The notes under the pieces were generated by a model that saw only the letters and a program-made list of their open reading frames with translations, searched no databases and had not been told where the DNA came from. A program made the translations under genes and the position numbers. DNA of 64,000 bases from Variovorax sp. (lineage in GTDB: Bacteria > Pseudomonadota > Gammaproteobacteria > Burkholderiales > Burkholderiaceae_C), in the NCBI GenBank assembly GCA_004210915.1, contig SEGS01000008.1, forward strand, positions 1-64,000, in the 5' to 3' direction. Shown in pieces: positions 8,603-17,491 of this stretch; the first letter of the stretch is position 1; each line of letters opens with the position of its first letter.

Positions 8603-8743
8603 CGGTTCACCAGAATCCGCCGCAGCGGAGCCAGGCGCCCACCGCCTGCGTTCGCGGCACTTTCCCTGCTTACAGCGCCCGCGGTGGTGAGCAGAATCGA
8701 ACCCCATCACGGCGCCCCCACGCGCCGACAAGGTTGAGAGCAC

Positions 8744-9949
8744 ATGGAAAGTTATTACCTCGACTGGGCCAACCTGCTGCTGCGCTGGGTCCACGTCATC
8801 ACCGCCATCGCCTGGATCGGCGCCTCCTTCTACTTCGTGATGCTGGACAACAGCCTCGAGAAGCCCGAGGACAAGGAATCGCTCGACAAGGGCGTGGGCG
8901 GCGAGCAGTGGGCGGTGCACGGCGGTGGCTTCTACAACATGCAGAAGTACACGCTGGCGCCCAAGAAGGTGCCCGACCACCTGCATTGGTCGTACTGGGA
9001 AAGCTACACGACGTGGATCACGGGCTTCGCGCTCTTCACCATGTCGTACCTCTGGAACGCCAGCACCTACCTGATCGACAAGTCCAAGATGGACTGGCAG
9101 CCGGGCGCCGCCATCGGCGTCGCCCTGGCCTTCTTCGTCGTGTTCTGGATGGTCTACGACGGCATTTGCCAGATCTTCGGCAAGCGCAAGAACGGCGACA
9201 CCATCGTGGGCGTGCTGATCGCCCTGTTCATCGTGTTCGCGACCTGGCTCGCGTGTCAGTGGTTCGCGGGGCGCGCGGCCTTCCTGCTGGTCGGCGCCAT
9301 GATGGCCACGACGATGAGCGGCAACGTCTTTTTCTGGATCATTCCCGGCCAGCGCAAGAACGTGCAGGCGCTGCGCGAAGGCCGGCCGGTCGACCCGACC
9401 CACGGCGTGCGCGGCAAGCAGCGTAGCGTGCACAACACCTACTTCACGCTGCCGGTGCTGTTCGCGATGCTGAGCAACCACTACAGCTTCACCTACACGC
9501 ACGAATACAACTGGATCGTGCTGCTGCTCATCATGCTGGGCGGCGCGGCGATTCGCCAGTTCTTCGTGGTGCGGCACCGCTTCAAGCTGGGCAACGCGGG
9601 CAACCCCTTGCCCTACGCGCTGGTCGGCATCGTGGTGCTGGGCCTCACCATCGTCTGGATGAAGCCGGCCCCCGTGGCCGCGCCGGTGGCGGGCGCGGTG
9701 GCGCCCAAGGTCGCGTTCGGCGATGTGCAGAAGGTGCTGGAGCAGCGCTGCTACATGTGCCACGGCGCGGCCGTACAGATGAAGAACGTGCGGGTCGACA
9801 CGCCCGAGCAGGTGGCCGCCCATGCGCAGGGCATCTACCAGCAGGTGGTGGTCACGAAGATCATGCCGATGAACAACTCGACCGGCATCACCGACGCCGA
9901 GCGCGCGCTCATCGGCACCTGGTTCCAGGCCGGCGCCGCAACGAAATAG
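8744..9949 (+). CDS. puuD: Urate hydroxylase PuuD with C-terminal cytochrome c domain
   Basis: A 401-residue inner-membrane urate hydroxylase (urate to 5-hydroxyisourate). The N-terminal part has about eight hydrophobic helices, starting MESYYLDWANLLLRWVHVIT, with conserved segments such as VHNTYFTLPVLFAMLSNHY. Residues about 325-401 form a cytochrome c domain with heme motif CYMCH (Cys336, Cys339, His340) and a late Met in KIMPMNN as likely axial ligand. Electrons probably pass to the respiratory chain rather than directly to oxygen, as proposed for this family. A GntR-type palindrome lies upstream, and a 95-bp repeat flanks the gene on each side. Confidence 0.95.
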   Translation: MESYYLDWANLLLRWVHVITAIAWIGASFYFVMLDNSLEKPEDKESLDKGVGGEQWAVHGGGFYNMQKYTLAPKKVPDHLHWSYWESYTTWITGFALFTMSYLWNASTYLIDKSKMDWQPGAAIGVALAFFVVFWMVYDGICQIFGKRKNGDTIVGVLIALFIVFATWLACQWFAGRAAFLLVGAMMATTMSGNVFFWIIPGQRKNVQALREGRPVDPTHGVRGKQRSVHNTYFTLPVLFAMLSNHYSFTYTHEYNWIVLLLIMLGGAAIRQFFVVRHRFKLGNAGNPLPYALVGIVVLGLTIVWMKPAPVAAPVAGAVAPKVAFGDVQKVLEQRCYMCHGAAVQMKNVRVDTPEQVAAHAQGIYQQVVVTKIMPMNNSTGITDAERALIGTWFQAGAATK

Positions 9950-10041
9950 GCTCGCCCCCAGGTTGAGCGCACTTCGTGTCGCTTCGCCCACCCCCTACCG
10001 GGGGCAACACGAGCGGCCCGGCGAAGCCGGTTCCGCCGTGT
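9947..10041. repeat. 95-bp interspersed repeat, copy 2 (after puuD)
   Basis: Second copy of the 8455-8549 element, beginning in the TAG stop of puuD. It carries the hairpin ACCCCCTACCGGGGG and a second GGCCCGGCGAAGCCGG hairpin. The two copies bracket puuD in the same orientation. The next gene is convergent, so this copy may terminate both transcripts. Confidence 0.85.
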
Positions 10042-10079
10042 TTCCGGAAGAGCCGGCGAACTTAGCTGCGGCTCGTTCT

Positions 10080-11474
10080 CTACCCAGCGAGCGCGAGTTG
10101 CAGCGTCAGCCGGTTGTGGCGCTCGACCAGTGGGCCGAGGTCGACCGTGGCCAGTTGGCCTTCGCGCACCACCACCTTGCCGTTGACGATGGTCCATGCG
10201 CTTTGGGCGCTCGCGCACAGCAGCAGGCTGGCGACCGGGTCATGCACGGCGCCACCCGCGAAGCCCAGCGTGCGCAGGTCGAACAGGGCCAGGTCGGCGC
10301 ACATGCCGGGCGCAAGATGGCCGATGTCGGCGCGTCCCAGCACTTGGGCGCCGCCGCGCGTGGCTACGGCCAGCATGTCGCGCGCGGTCATCTCGGCGGG
10401 CCCGTGATCGCAGCCGAAGGGCTCCAGCGAACGGCCGACACGCGCCAGGAGCAGCGCCTGGCGCGCCTCGCCGACCATGTGCGCGCCGTCGTTGCTCGCG
10501 CTGCCGTCCACGCCCAGGCCCACCGGCACGCCCGCATCGAGCATGCGTCGCACCGGCGCGATGCCCGAGGCCAGCCGCATGTTGCTGCAGGGGCAATGCG
10601 CGACGCCGGTGCGCGTGGCCGCGAACAGCGCGATGCCCGGCGCATCGAGCTTCACGCAGTGCGCATGCCTGACGTCATCGCCGAGCCAGCCGAGTTCCTG
10701 CGCGTACTCGGCCGGGGTGCAGTGGAACTTCTCGCGGCTGTAGGCGATGTCGTGGTCGTTTTCGGCCAGGTGCGTGTGCAGGCGCACGCCGCGGCCCGTG
10801 AACGAGCGCGCCAGCCGCGCCGATTCGCGCATCAGGTCGCGGCTCACGCTGAAGGGCGAGCAGGGCGCCACCGCCACGTTCGTCATCGCGCCGTGCGCGG
10901 CCTCGTGAAAGGTCTCGATCACCCGCTGCGTGTCTTTCAGGATCGCCTCTTCTCGCTCGACCACGCGGTCGGGCGGCAGGCCGCCTTGCGAGGCGCCGAC
11001 GCTCATGCTGCCGCGCGTCGCGACAAAGCGCATGCCGATCGCGCGCGCGGCCTCGATGCTGTCGTCCAGCCGTACGCCGTTCGGGTAGATGTAGAGGTGA
11101 TCGCTGCTGGTCGTGCAGCCCGACAGCAGCAGCTCGGCCATCGCGACCTGGGTCGAGACCTGCACCATCTCGGGTGTCAGGCCGGCCCAGATCGGGTAGA
11201 GCCCGCGCAGCCAGCCGAACAGTTCCGCGTCCTGCACGCCGGGGATCGCGCGCGTGAGCGACTGGTACATGTGGTGGTGCGTGTTGACCAGGCCCGGCAT
11301 GACCAGGTGGCCGCGCGCATCGATCACTTCGTCCGCGCTGCGCGGCAGGGTGTCGGCCGGGCCGATGGCCTCCACCACGTTGTCGCGCACGAACACCGAG
11401 GCCCGCCGCAGCTCGCGGCGCGCATCGTCGAAGGTGGCGACGCATTCGGCATCGCGGATCAGCAAGGTGGTCAT
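10080..11474 (-). CDS. 8-oxoguanine deaminase (amidohydrolase superfamily)
   Basis: A 464-residue metal-dependent deaminase with the amidohydrolase metal motif GLVNTHHHMYQSLTRA, later HTHLAEND (metal His), HAHCVKLD (His) and GLGVDGSASND (catalytic Asp). The THHHMYQ motif and overall length match the Pseudomonas aeruginosa PA0142 group, shown to convert 8-oxoguanine to urate. An isocytosine or guanine deaminase role is less likely because a dedicated guanine deaminase is at 53266. Product urate would feed PuuD directly. The start MTTLLIRDAECVATF at 11474 is divergent from the glycerate kinase, 24 bp apart. Confidence 0.85.
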   Translation of the reverse strand: MTTLLIRDAECVATFDDARRELRRASVFVRDNVVEAIGPADTLPRSADEVIDARGHLVMPGLVNTHHHMYQSLTRAIPGVQDAELFGWLRGLYPIWAGLTPEMVQVSTQVAMAELLLSGCTTSSDHLYIYPNGVRLDDSIEAARAIGMRFVATRGSMSVGASQGGLPPDRVVEREEAILKDTQRVIETFHEAAHGAMTNVAVAPCSPFSVSRDLMRESARLARSFTGRGVRLHTHLAENDHDIAYSREKFHCTPAEYAQELGWLGDDVRHAHCVKLDAPGIALFAATRTGVAHCPCSNMRLASGIAPVRRMLDAGVPVGLGVDGSASNDGAHMVGEARQALLLARVGRSLEPFGCDHGPAEMTARDMLAVATRGGAQVLGRADIGHLAPGMCADLALFDLRTLGFAGGAVHDPVASLLLCASAQSAWTIVNGKVVVREGQLATVDLGPLVERHNRLTLQLALAG

Positions 11475-11498
11475 GACACGACACAATGAAGCCAGGAG

Positions 11499-12743
11499 AT
11501 GACACAAATGATCGCACCGAACCCGACGCCGCCGGCGATGCCCGACCCGCACCGCGCGCCGCGCGCCTTCCTCGAACAGCTCTACCGCGTCGCGGTCGAC
11601 CGCGCACTGCCGCTGTCGACCCTGGGCGCCCATCTGCCGACGCCGCCGGATCCGAAAAAAGGCCGCACGCTGGTGCTGGGCGCGGGCAAGGCCGGCGGTT
11701 CGATGGTGCAGGCGCTCGAGGCGCTCTGGCCGGCCGATGCGCCGTTGTCGGGCCTGGTCGTCACGCGCTACGACCACATTCCGCCGCGACCCGAAGGCGT
11801 GCCGCAGCGCATCGAACTGGTCGAGGCGGCGCACCCCGTGCCCGATGCCGCCGGCGAGCAGGCCGCCCAGCGCATGCTGGCGCTCGCCCAGGGGCTCACG
11901 CCCGATGACCTGGTGCTGTGCCTGATCTCCGGCGGCGGCTCGTCGCTGCTGGTGCTGCCGGCCGAGGGGCTGACGCTGGCCGACAAGCAGCGCATCAACA
12001 AGCAGTTGCTCGACAGCGGCGCGCACATCGGCGAGATGAACTGCGTGCGCAAGCACCTCTCGCGCATCAAGGGCGGCCGGTTGGCAGCGGCCTGCGCGCC
12101 CGCGCGCGTGGTCACGCTCACGATCAGCGATGTGCCAGGGGACGACCCGGCCATCATCGCCAGCGGCCCGACCGTGCCCGACCTCACGACCTGCGCCGAT
12201 GCACTCGCGATCCTCGACCGCTATCGCATCGAGGTGCCGCCCGCCGTGCGCGCCGACCTGGAAAGCGGCGCACTCGAAACGCCCGATCCAGACGACGCGG
12301 CCTTCGCCGGCAACGCGGTGCACCTGATCGCCACGCCGCAGCAATCGCTCGAAGCGGCTGCTGCGGCGGCGCGCGCGGCCGGCATCGCGGCGCACATCCT
12401 GAGCGACGAGATCGAGGGCGAGTCGCGCGAAGTCGGCAAGGTGCACGGTGCGCTGGCAAGGGCGGTCGCGCGGCGCGGTGCGCCGTTCACGCCGCCCTGC
12501 GTGATCCTCTCGGGCGGCGAGACCACGGTCACGATCCGCCCGCGCCAGCCCGGGCAGGCGAAGGGGCGCGGCGGCCGCGCCGGCGAGTTCTGCCTGGGCC
12601 TGGCCGGTGCGCTGGCCGGCGATGCGAAGGTGTGGGCCATCGCGGCAGACACCGACGGCATCGACGGCGTGGAAGACAACGCCGGCGCCTTCGTCGCGCC
12701 CGACACTGGTCGTGACCGGGCCGACCAACACCAACGTCAATGA
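11499..12743 (+). CDS. Glycerate 2-kinase (MOFRL family), C-terminus broken by frameshift/deletion
   Basis: A 414-residue glycerate 2-kinase that would phosphorylate glycerate, the end product of glyoxylate use in purine breakdown. The N-terminal domain has LVLGAGKAGGSMV, LCLISGGGSSLL and INKQLLDSGAHIGEMNCVRKHLS; the MOFRL domain has CVILSGGETTVTI and ADTDGIDGVEDNAGAFV. After APDT the reading ends in an unrelated GRDRADQHQRQ. The family C-terminus, LVVTGPTNTNVNDFRALLIL, is intact in the +1 frame (about 12706-12768). Some 25-30 residues that normally lie between are missing. The protein is probably inactive or altered, unless this is a sequencing error. ATG at 11499 chosen; ATG at 11508 also possible. 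Confidence 0.85.
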   Translation: MTQMIAPNPTPPAMPDPHRAPRAFLEQLYRVAVDRALPLSTLGAHLPTPPDPKKGRTLVLGAGKAGGSMVQALEALWPADAPLSGLVVTRYDHIPPRPEGVPQRIELVEAAHPVPDAAGEQAAQRMLALAQGLTPDDLVLCLISGGGSSLLVLPAEGLTLADKQRINKQLLDSGAHIGEMNCVRKHLSRIKGGRLAAACAPARVVTLTISDVPGDDPAIIASGPTVPDLTTCADALAILDRYRIEVPPAVRADLESGALETPDPDDAAFAGNAVHLIATPQQSLEAAAAAARAAGIAAHILSDEIEGESREVGKVHGALARAVARRGAPFTPPCVILSGGETTVTIRPRQPGQAKGRGGRAGEFCLGLAGALAGDAKVWAIAADTDGIDGVEDNAGAFVAPDTGRDRADQHQRQ

Positions 12744-12764
12744 CTTCCGCGCGTTGCTGATCCT

Positions 12765-13802
12765 TTAGGGCAGGTTCTCCCGAAAGATCACCTGGCTGCG
12801 CGTGCCTTCCACGCCGCTCAGCGCTTCGCGCCCGTCGCGCAGGTTGGTGAAGATGCGCATGCAACTCATCAGGGTCGTGTGCGGGCTCTGGGTGATCACG
12901 GCGTCCATGCTGCCGTCGATGAGCAGGGCGCGCGTGTCGGGCGTGAGGCCGTGGCCGATCAGCACGATCTTCTGGTCGCGCCCGGCTTCCTTGAGCGCGC
13001 GCGCCACGCCGTCCGACGCACCGCCGATGTTGTAGATGCCGGCCAGGTCGGGGTGCTGCTCGAGCAGGGCGCGCGTCTGCCGGTAGTTCTGCTCGGCGTC
13101 GTCGTGCCCTTCGCGCAAGCCGACCACCTGCAGCGGGCGAAACAGCTCGTCGATGACATGCAGGAAGCCGGCTTCGCGCTCTTCGTGCGCGCGGTAGCTC
13201 AGGCTGCCGGCGATCAAGGCCACCTTGGCCTCGCGCGCGCCGATGAAGCGGCCGATCAGGTAGCCCGCGGTGCGGCCGGCCGCACGGTTGTCCAGGCCGA
13301 TGTAGGCCGCGCGCCGCGAGTTCGACAGGTCGGAGATCAGCGTGATCACCGGCACGCCGCGCTCGGCCAGTTCGCTGACCGCTTCGCGCACGGCCGGGTG
13401 CTCGAGCGCCATCACCGCGATGCCGTCGCTGCGCTTGCCGTGGCGGCGCAAGGCCGCAGCCAGTTCCTGGGGGTCGAAGCTGGCGATGAACTCGGCGCGG
13501 CAGCGCACGTTGAACGGCGCCCAGTGCTCTTCGGCGTAGCCGACCATGTCGCCCAGCATGCGGATGAAGCGGTTGTGCCCCGCGGGCAGCAGGAAGCTCA
13601 GGCGCATGGGCGCGGGCAGGGCCGCGCCCGCGCTCGCCGCTCCGGTCGCGGCGGGCATGTAGTCCAGTTCGACCGCGGCCCGCATCACGCGCTCGACGGT
13701 CGCGGTGCGAACGCCCGGGCGCTGGTTCAGGACGCGGTCCACCGTGGCGGTGGAAACGCCGGCCAGGCGGGCAATGTCGGGGATACGGGGCGAGAGACGC
13801 AT
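12765..13802 (-). CDS. LacI-family transcriptional regulator
   Basis: A 345-residue LacI/GalR regulator. The N-terminal helix-turn-helix reads PDIARLAGVSTATVDRVLNQRPGV, and a type I periplasmic-binding-like domain follows (about residues 65-340; FLLPAGHNRFIRML, GIAVMALEHPAV, YIGLDNRAAGRTAGYLIGRF). This sub-type with VDRVLNQRPGVR usually controls sugar or acid-sugar genes. It is divergent from the ABC transporter and RuBisCO-like operon at 13993, its likely target. An upstream in-frame ATG at 13826 would add MGFDGFNP; neither start has a good ribosome-binding site. Its stop overlaps the remnant 3' end of the glycerate kinase by a few bases. Confidence 0.9.
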   Translation of the reverse strand: MRLSPRIPDIARLAGVSTATVDRVLNQRPGVRTATVERVMRAAVELDYMPAATGAASAGAALPAPMRLSFLLPAGHNRFIRMLGDMVGYAEEHWAPFNVRCRAEFIASFDPQELAAALRRHGKRSDGIAVMALEHPAVREAVSELAERGVPVITLISDLSNSRRAAYIGLDNRAAGRTAGYLIGRFIGAREAKVALIAGSLSYRAHEEREAGFLHVIDELFRPLQVVGLREGHDDAEQNYRQTRALLEQHPDLAGIYNIGGASDGVARALKEAGRDQKIVLIGHGLTPDTRALLIDGSMDAVITQSPHTTLMSCMRIFTNLRDGREALSGVEGTRSQVIFRENLP

Positions 13803-13992
13803 GGGATTAAAACCATCAAAACCCATCAGAGTATTGACTGGTGAATCTGATGTGAAGCGGATACTATCACTCGGAATTCGATGCCGTGAAACATCAAATC
13901 GAATCAGTGTAAACCCTCAGTCGAGCCGGCTCCAGCCGTGCCACAGGAGACAGATCCATGCCCTTCGCCGGCTTCGCGCGCGCCCCGCATCC

Positions 13993-14685
13993 ATGACCTA
14001 CGAGTTCGACTTCGCCAGCGTGCTGGCGAGCTGGCCGCAGTTTCTGGAAGGCGCCTGGATGACCATCCAGCTGTCCTTCCCCGCGACGCTGATCGGCTTC
14101 GTGCTCGGCACCCTGCTGGCGGTCGGGCGCCGCAGTTCGGTGGCCTGGCTGGTGCGCGCCTGCGGCATCTACGTCGAGGTGATCCGCAACACGCCGCTGC
14201 TGGTGCAGGTGTTCCTGGTGTTCTTCGGCCTGTCCAGCCTGGGCTGGAAGGTCTCGGCCTTCGCAGCCGCGCTGCTGTCGCTGGTGATCAACGTGGCGGC
14301 CTACTCCTGCGAAATCATGCGCGCCGGCATGGACTCGATCCACAAGGGCCAGCTCGAAGCGGCCGAGTGCCTGGGCCTCACGCGCCGGCAGGTGTATTGG
14401 CACGTGATCCTGCGGCCCGCGATGGAGAAGGTGTACCCGGCGCTCACCAGTCAGTTCGTGCTGCTGATGCTGGCCTCGTCGATCACCTCGCAGATCTCGG
14501 TGGAAGAACTGACTGCGGCCGCGGCGCGCGTGCAGTCCGACACCTTCCGCCCGTTCGAGGCCTACATCCTCGTCGCGGTGGCGTACCTCATGTTGTCGTT
14601 GCTGATGCGCGTGGGCCTGTGGGCCTTCGGCCAGATGATCTTCACCCGGCGTCGCCGCCTGGGCGCACAAGGAGCAGGGCGATGA
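13993..14685 (+). CDS. Polar amino-acid-type ABC transporter permease 1
   Basis: A 230-residue His/Glu/Gln/Arg-type (PAAT) permease with about five membrane helices. It carries the BPD_transp_1 interaction loop [23 protein letters not shown] and the early [19 protein letters not shown] segment. Start [20 protein letters not shown] at 13993 fits the family; further upstream codons are Arg-rich. It overlaps the second permease by ATGA (14682-14685). First gene of the unit divergent from LacI. The cargo of PAAT systems includes amino acids, opines and small organic acids. Confidence 0.92.
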   Translation: MTYEFDFASVLASWPQFLEGAWMTIQLSFPATLIGFVLGTLLAVGRRSSVAWLVRACGIYVEVIRNTPLLVQVFLVFFGLSSLGWKVSAFAAALLSLVINVAAYSCEIMRAGMDSIHKGQLEAAECLGLTRRQVYWHVILRPAMEKVYPALTSQFVLLMLASSITSQISVEELTAAAARVQSDTFRPFEAYILVAVAYLMLSLLMRVGLWAFGQMIFTRRRRLGAQGAGR

Positions 14686-15353
14686 CTTCCGGCGGCCTGA
14701 ACATCCACCACCTCTACTTCCTGCTGATCGGCGCGGGCTGGACGATCTGCCTGTCGATCATTGCCTTCGTCGGCGGCGGCATCGGCGGCGGCGCCATCGC
14801 GCTGGCACGCATCAGCCCGCTGCGCTGGGTGCGCTGGCTGGCCATCGGCTACATCCAGCTGATCCAGGGCACGCCGCTCCTAGTGGTGCTGTTCGTCTGC
14901 TACTTCGGCATCAGCATCCTGGGCTTCTCGCTGCCCGGCATCGTCGCCGCGGGCCTGGCGATGGTGGTCTACGTCAGCGCCTACCTCGGCGAGATCTGGC
15001 GCGGCTGCATCGAGTCGGTCGCCAAGACGCAATGGGAAGCGGCCGAGTGCCTGGCCCTGTCGCGCACGCAGCGCATGCGCCTGGTCATCCTGCCGCAGGC
15101 GGTGCGCATCGCGACGCCGCCCACCGTCGGCTTCATGGTGCAAATCGTCAAGAACACCTCGCTGGCGTCCATCGTCGGTTTCGTGGAGCTGGTGCGTGCC
15201 GGCCAGCTCATCAACAACTCGATCTTCCAGCCCTTCATGGTCTATGTGCTGATCGCCGTTCTCTACTTCGCCATGTGCTACCCGCTCTCGGCCTGGAGCC
15301 GCAAGCTCGAGCGCCGCATGCAGTTCAGCGCGCGCCCGGTGGCCGAAGCCTGA
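14682..15353 (+). CDS. Polar amino-acid-type ABC transporter permease 2
   Basis: A 223-residue partner permease of the same family, with [18 protein letters not shown] and the coupling loop [24 protein letters not shown]. About five hydrophobic helices. It starts in a 4-bp overlap with permease 1, so the two are translationally coupled and probably form a heterodimer. The ATPase gene follows within about 20 bp. Confidence 0.92.
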   Translation: MTSGGLNIHHLYFLLIGAGWTICLSIIAFVGGGIGGGAIALARISPLRWVRWLAIGYIQLIQGTPLLVVLFVCYFGISILGFSLPGIVAAGLAMVVYVSAYLGEIWRGCIESVAKTQWEAAECLALSRTQRMRLVILPQAVRIATPPTVGFMVQIVKNTSLASIVGFVELVRAGQLINNSIFQPFMVYVLIAVLYFAMCYPLSAWSRKLERRMQFSARPVAEA

Positions 15354-15373
15354 TGCGATCCGAAGGAAAAACA

Positions 15374-16102
<729 letters not shown>

Positions 16103-16143
16103 CCCGTTCACCCATTCATTCCAACCCCAAGGAGACAACGACC

Positions 16144-16941
16144 ATGACCATTTCAACCATCCTGCGCCGCACCCTGCTGGTCGCCGGCCTCGGTGCCCTG
16201 TCTTTCACCGCCGCGGCCGATGCGCTGTCGGACATCAAGGCCGCCAAGAAGCTGCGCGTCGGCATCGACCTGGGCGCGCCGTTCTATGGCTACGTCGACG
16301 ACAAGATGGCGCCCGTCGGCTCCGACGTCGACGCCGCGCGCCTGCTGGCCAAGGACCTGGGCGTGGAGCTCGAGATCGTGAACACCACGAACTCGGCGCG
16401 CATTCCCAACCTGCTGTCGAACAAGGCCGACCTGATCATCTCGTCGCTGTCGATCACGCCCGAGCGCCAGAAGGCGGTCGATTTCTCGATCCCCTACGGC
16501 GCCATCCAGGCGGCCGTGGGCGCGCCGAAGAGCCTGAAGATCGCCGGCATCGAAGACCTGGCCGGCAAGACGGTCGCCGTCACGCGCGGCGGGCCGCAGG
16601 ACAAGATCGTGACCGAGCGCGCGCCCCAGGCCAAGGTGGTGCGCTTCGACGACGAAGCTGCATCGATCACCGCCGGCGCCACCGGCCAGGCCGACATCGT
16701 GGCGATCACGCCGCCGATCATCGCGGCCATCGCCAAGCGCAACCCGTCGCGCGAGTACGAAGTCAAGTTCATCCTGCAGTCCTACCAGCTGGGCGTGGCG
16801 ATGCGCAAGAACGAGCCCGCGCTGATGGCCGCAGTGAACGGCTGGATCAAGACCAACCTGGCCAACGGCAAGTTGAACGAGATCCACATGAAGCATGCGG
16901 GCGTGCCGATCCCCAAGGAAATCATCGACGGGGCGAAGTAA
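16144..16941 (+). CDS. Periplasmic solute-binding protein, family 3
   Basis: A 265-residue extracellular solute-binding protein of the PAAT class with a Sec signal peptide (MTISTILRRTLLVAGLGALS to about residue 24, cleavage near AAADA). The mature part begins LSDIKAAKKLRVGIDLGAPF, with STSLSIT-like ISSLSITPERQKAVDFSIPY typical of the fold. A strong AAGGAG site precedes the ATG at 16144. It delivers the substrate of the RuBisCO-like pathway if the operon is functional as a unit. Ligand unknown. Confidence 0.92.
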   Translation: MTISTILRRTLLVAGLGALSFTAAADALSDIKAAKKLRVGIDLGAPFYGYVDDKMAPVGSDVDAARLLAKDLGVELEIVNTTNSARIPNLLSNKADLIISSLSITPERQKAVDFSIPYGAIQAAVGAPKSLKIAGIEDLAGKTVAVTRGGPQDKIVTERAPQAKVVRFDDEAASITAGATGQADIVAITPPIIAAIAKRNPSREYEVKFILQSYQLGVAMRKNEPALMAAVNGWIKTNLANGKLNEIHMKHAGVPIPKEIIDGAK

Positions 16942-16943
16942 GC

Positions 16944-17486
16944 ATGAGTCGCCATTTCGGAGAGATCCGCCAGCTCGGCTACGTGGTGCACGACATCGAG
17001 GCCGCGATGGACTACTGGAGCAAGACGCTCGGTGTCGGCCCCTGGTACTACAACCCCAAGGTGCCGATCGTGAATTACGAGTACGACGGCCAGTCGTACG
17101 AGCCGCACAACTCGGTGGCGCTGGCCAACTCGGGCTTCGTGCAGGTCGAGCTGATCCAGACGCGCAACGACGTGCCCTCGATGTACCGCGACTTCCTGCA
17201 GGCCGGCCGCACCGGGCTGCAGCACGTCGCCTACTGGACCGAGGCTTACGACGCCGATGTCGAGCGCCTGCTCAAGCAGGGCTTCAAGCCCAAGATGAGC
17301 GGCGAAGTCGGCGAGCGCGGCCGCTTCATCTACTTCGACACCGAGTACCACCCGGGCACCGTGATCGAGCTGTCGGAAGTCGCCGGCCCGAAGGGAAAGA
17401 TGTTCGACCTGATTCGCGAGTCGTCCAAGACCTGGGACGGCATCACCGACCCGGTGCGCCCCTTTCCTGACCTGAGCAAATTGTGA
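16944..17486 (+). CDS. VOC-superfamily (glyoxalase-fold) enzyme, substrate unknown
   Basis: A 180-residue vicinal-oxygen-chelate protein resembling methylmalonyl-CoA epimerase-type members. It begins IRQLGYVVHDIEAAMDYWSK and has GLQHVAYW (likely metal His) and GTVIELSE (likely metal Glu). The first-strand metal ligand normally seen as HIG is not obvious. It lies 2 bp after the binding-protein gene and immediately before the RuBisCO-like gene, so it likely isomerises, epimerises or cleaves a pathway intermediate. No closer function can be given. Confidence 0.85.
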   Translation: MSRHFGEIRQLGYVVHDIEAAMDYWSKTLGVGPWYYNPKVPIVNYEYDGQSYEPHNSVALANSGFVQVELIQTRNDVPSMYRDFLQAGRTGLQHVAYWTEAYDADVERLLKQGFKPKMSGEVGERGRFIYFDTEYHPGTVIELSEVAGPKGKMFDLIRESSKTWDGITDPVRPFPDLSKL

Positions 17487-17491
17487 GTGCC

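Noticed and set aside
10080-12740. An 886-residue open reading frame running antisense through the glycerate kinase into the 8-oxoguanine deaminase
   Set aside because: Only the part from MTTLLIRDAE (11474) is a real protein; the upstream half is the low-complexity Arg/His/Gly shadow of the glycerate kinase. Such shadows are frequent here because of the high G/C third-position bias.
13826-13992. LacI operator in the lacI/ABC intergenic region
   Set aside because: AT-richer repeats such as TGATGT...ACATCA are present, but no convincing centred palindrome could be found by eye.
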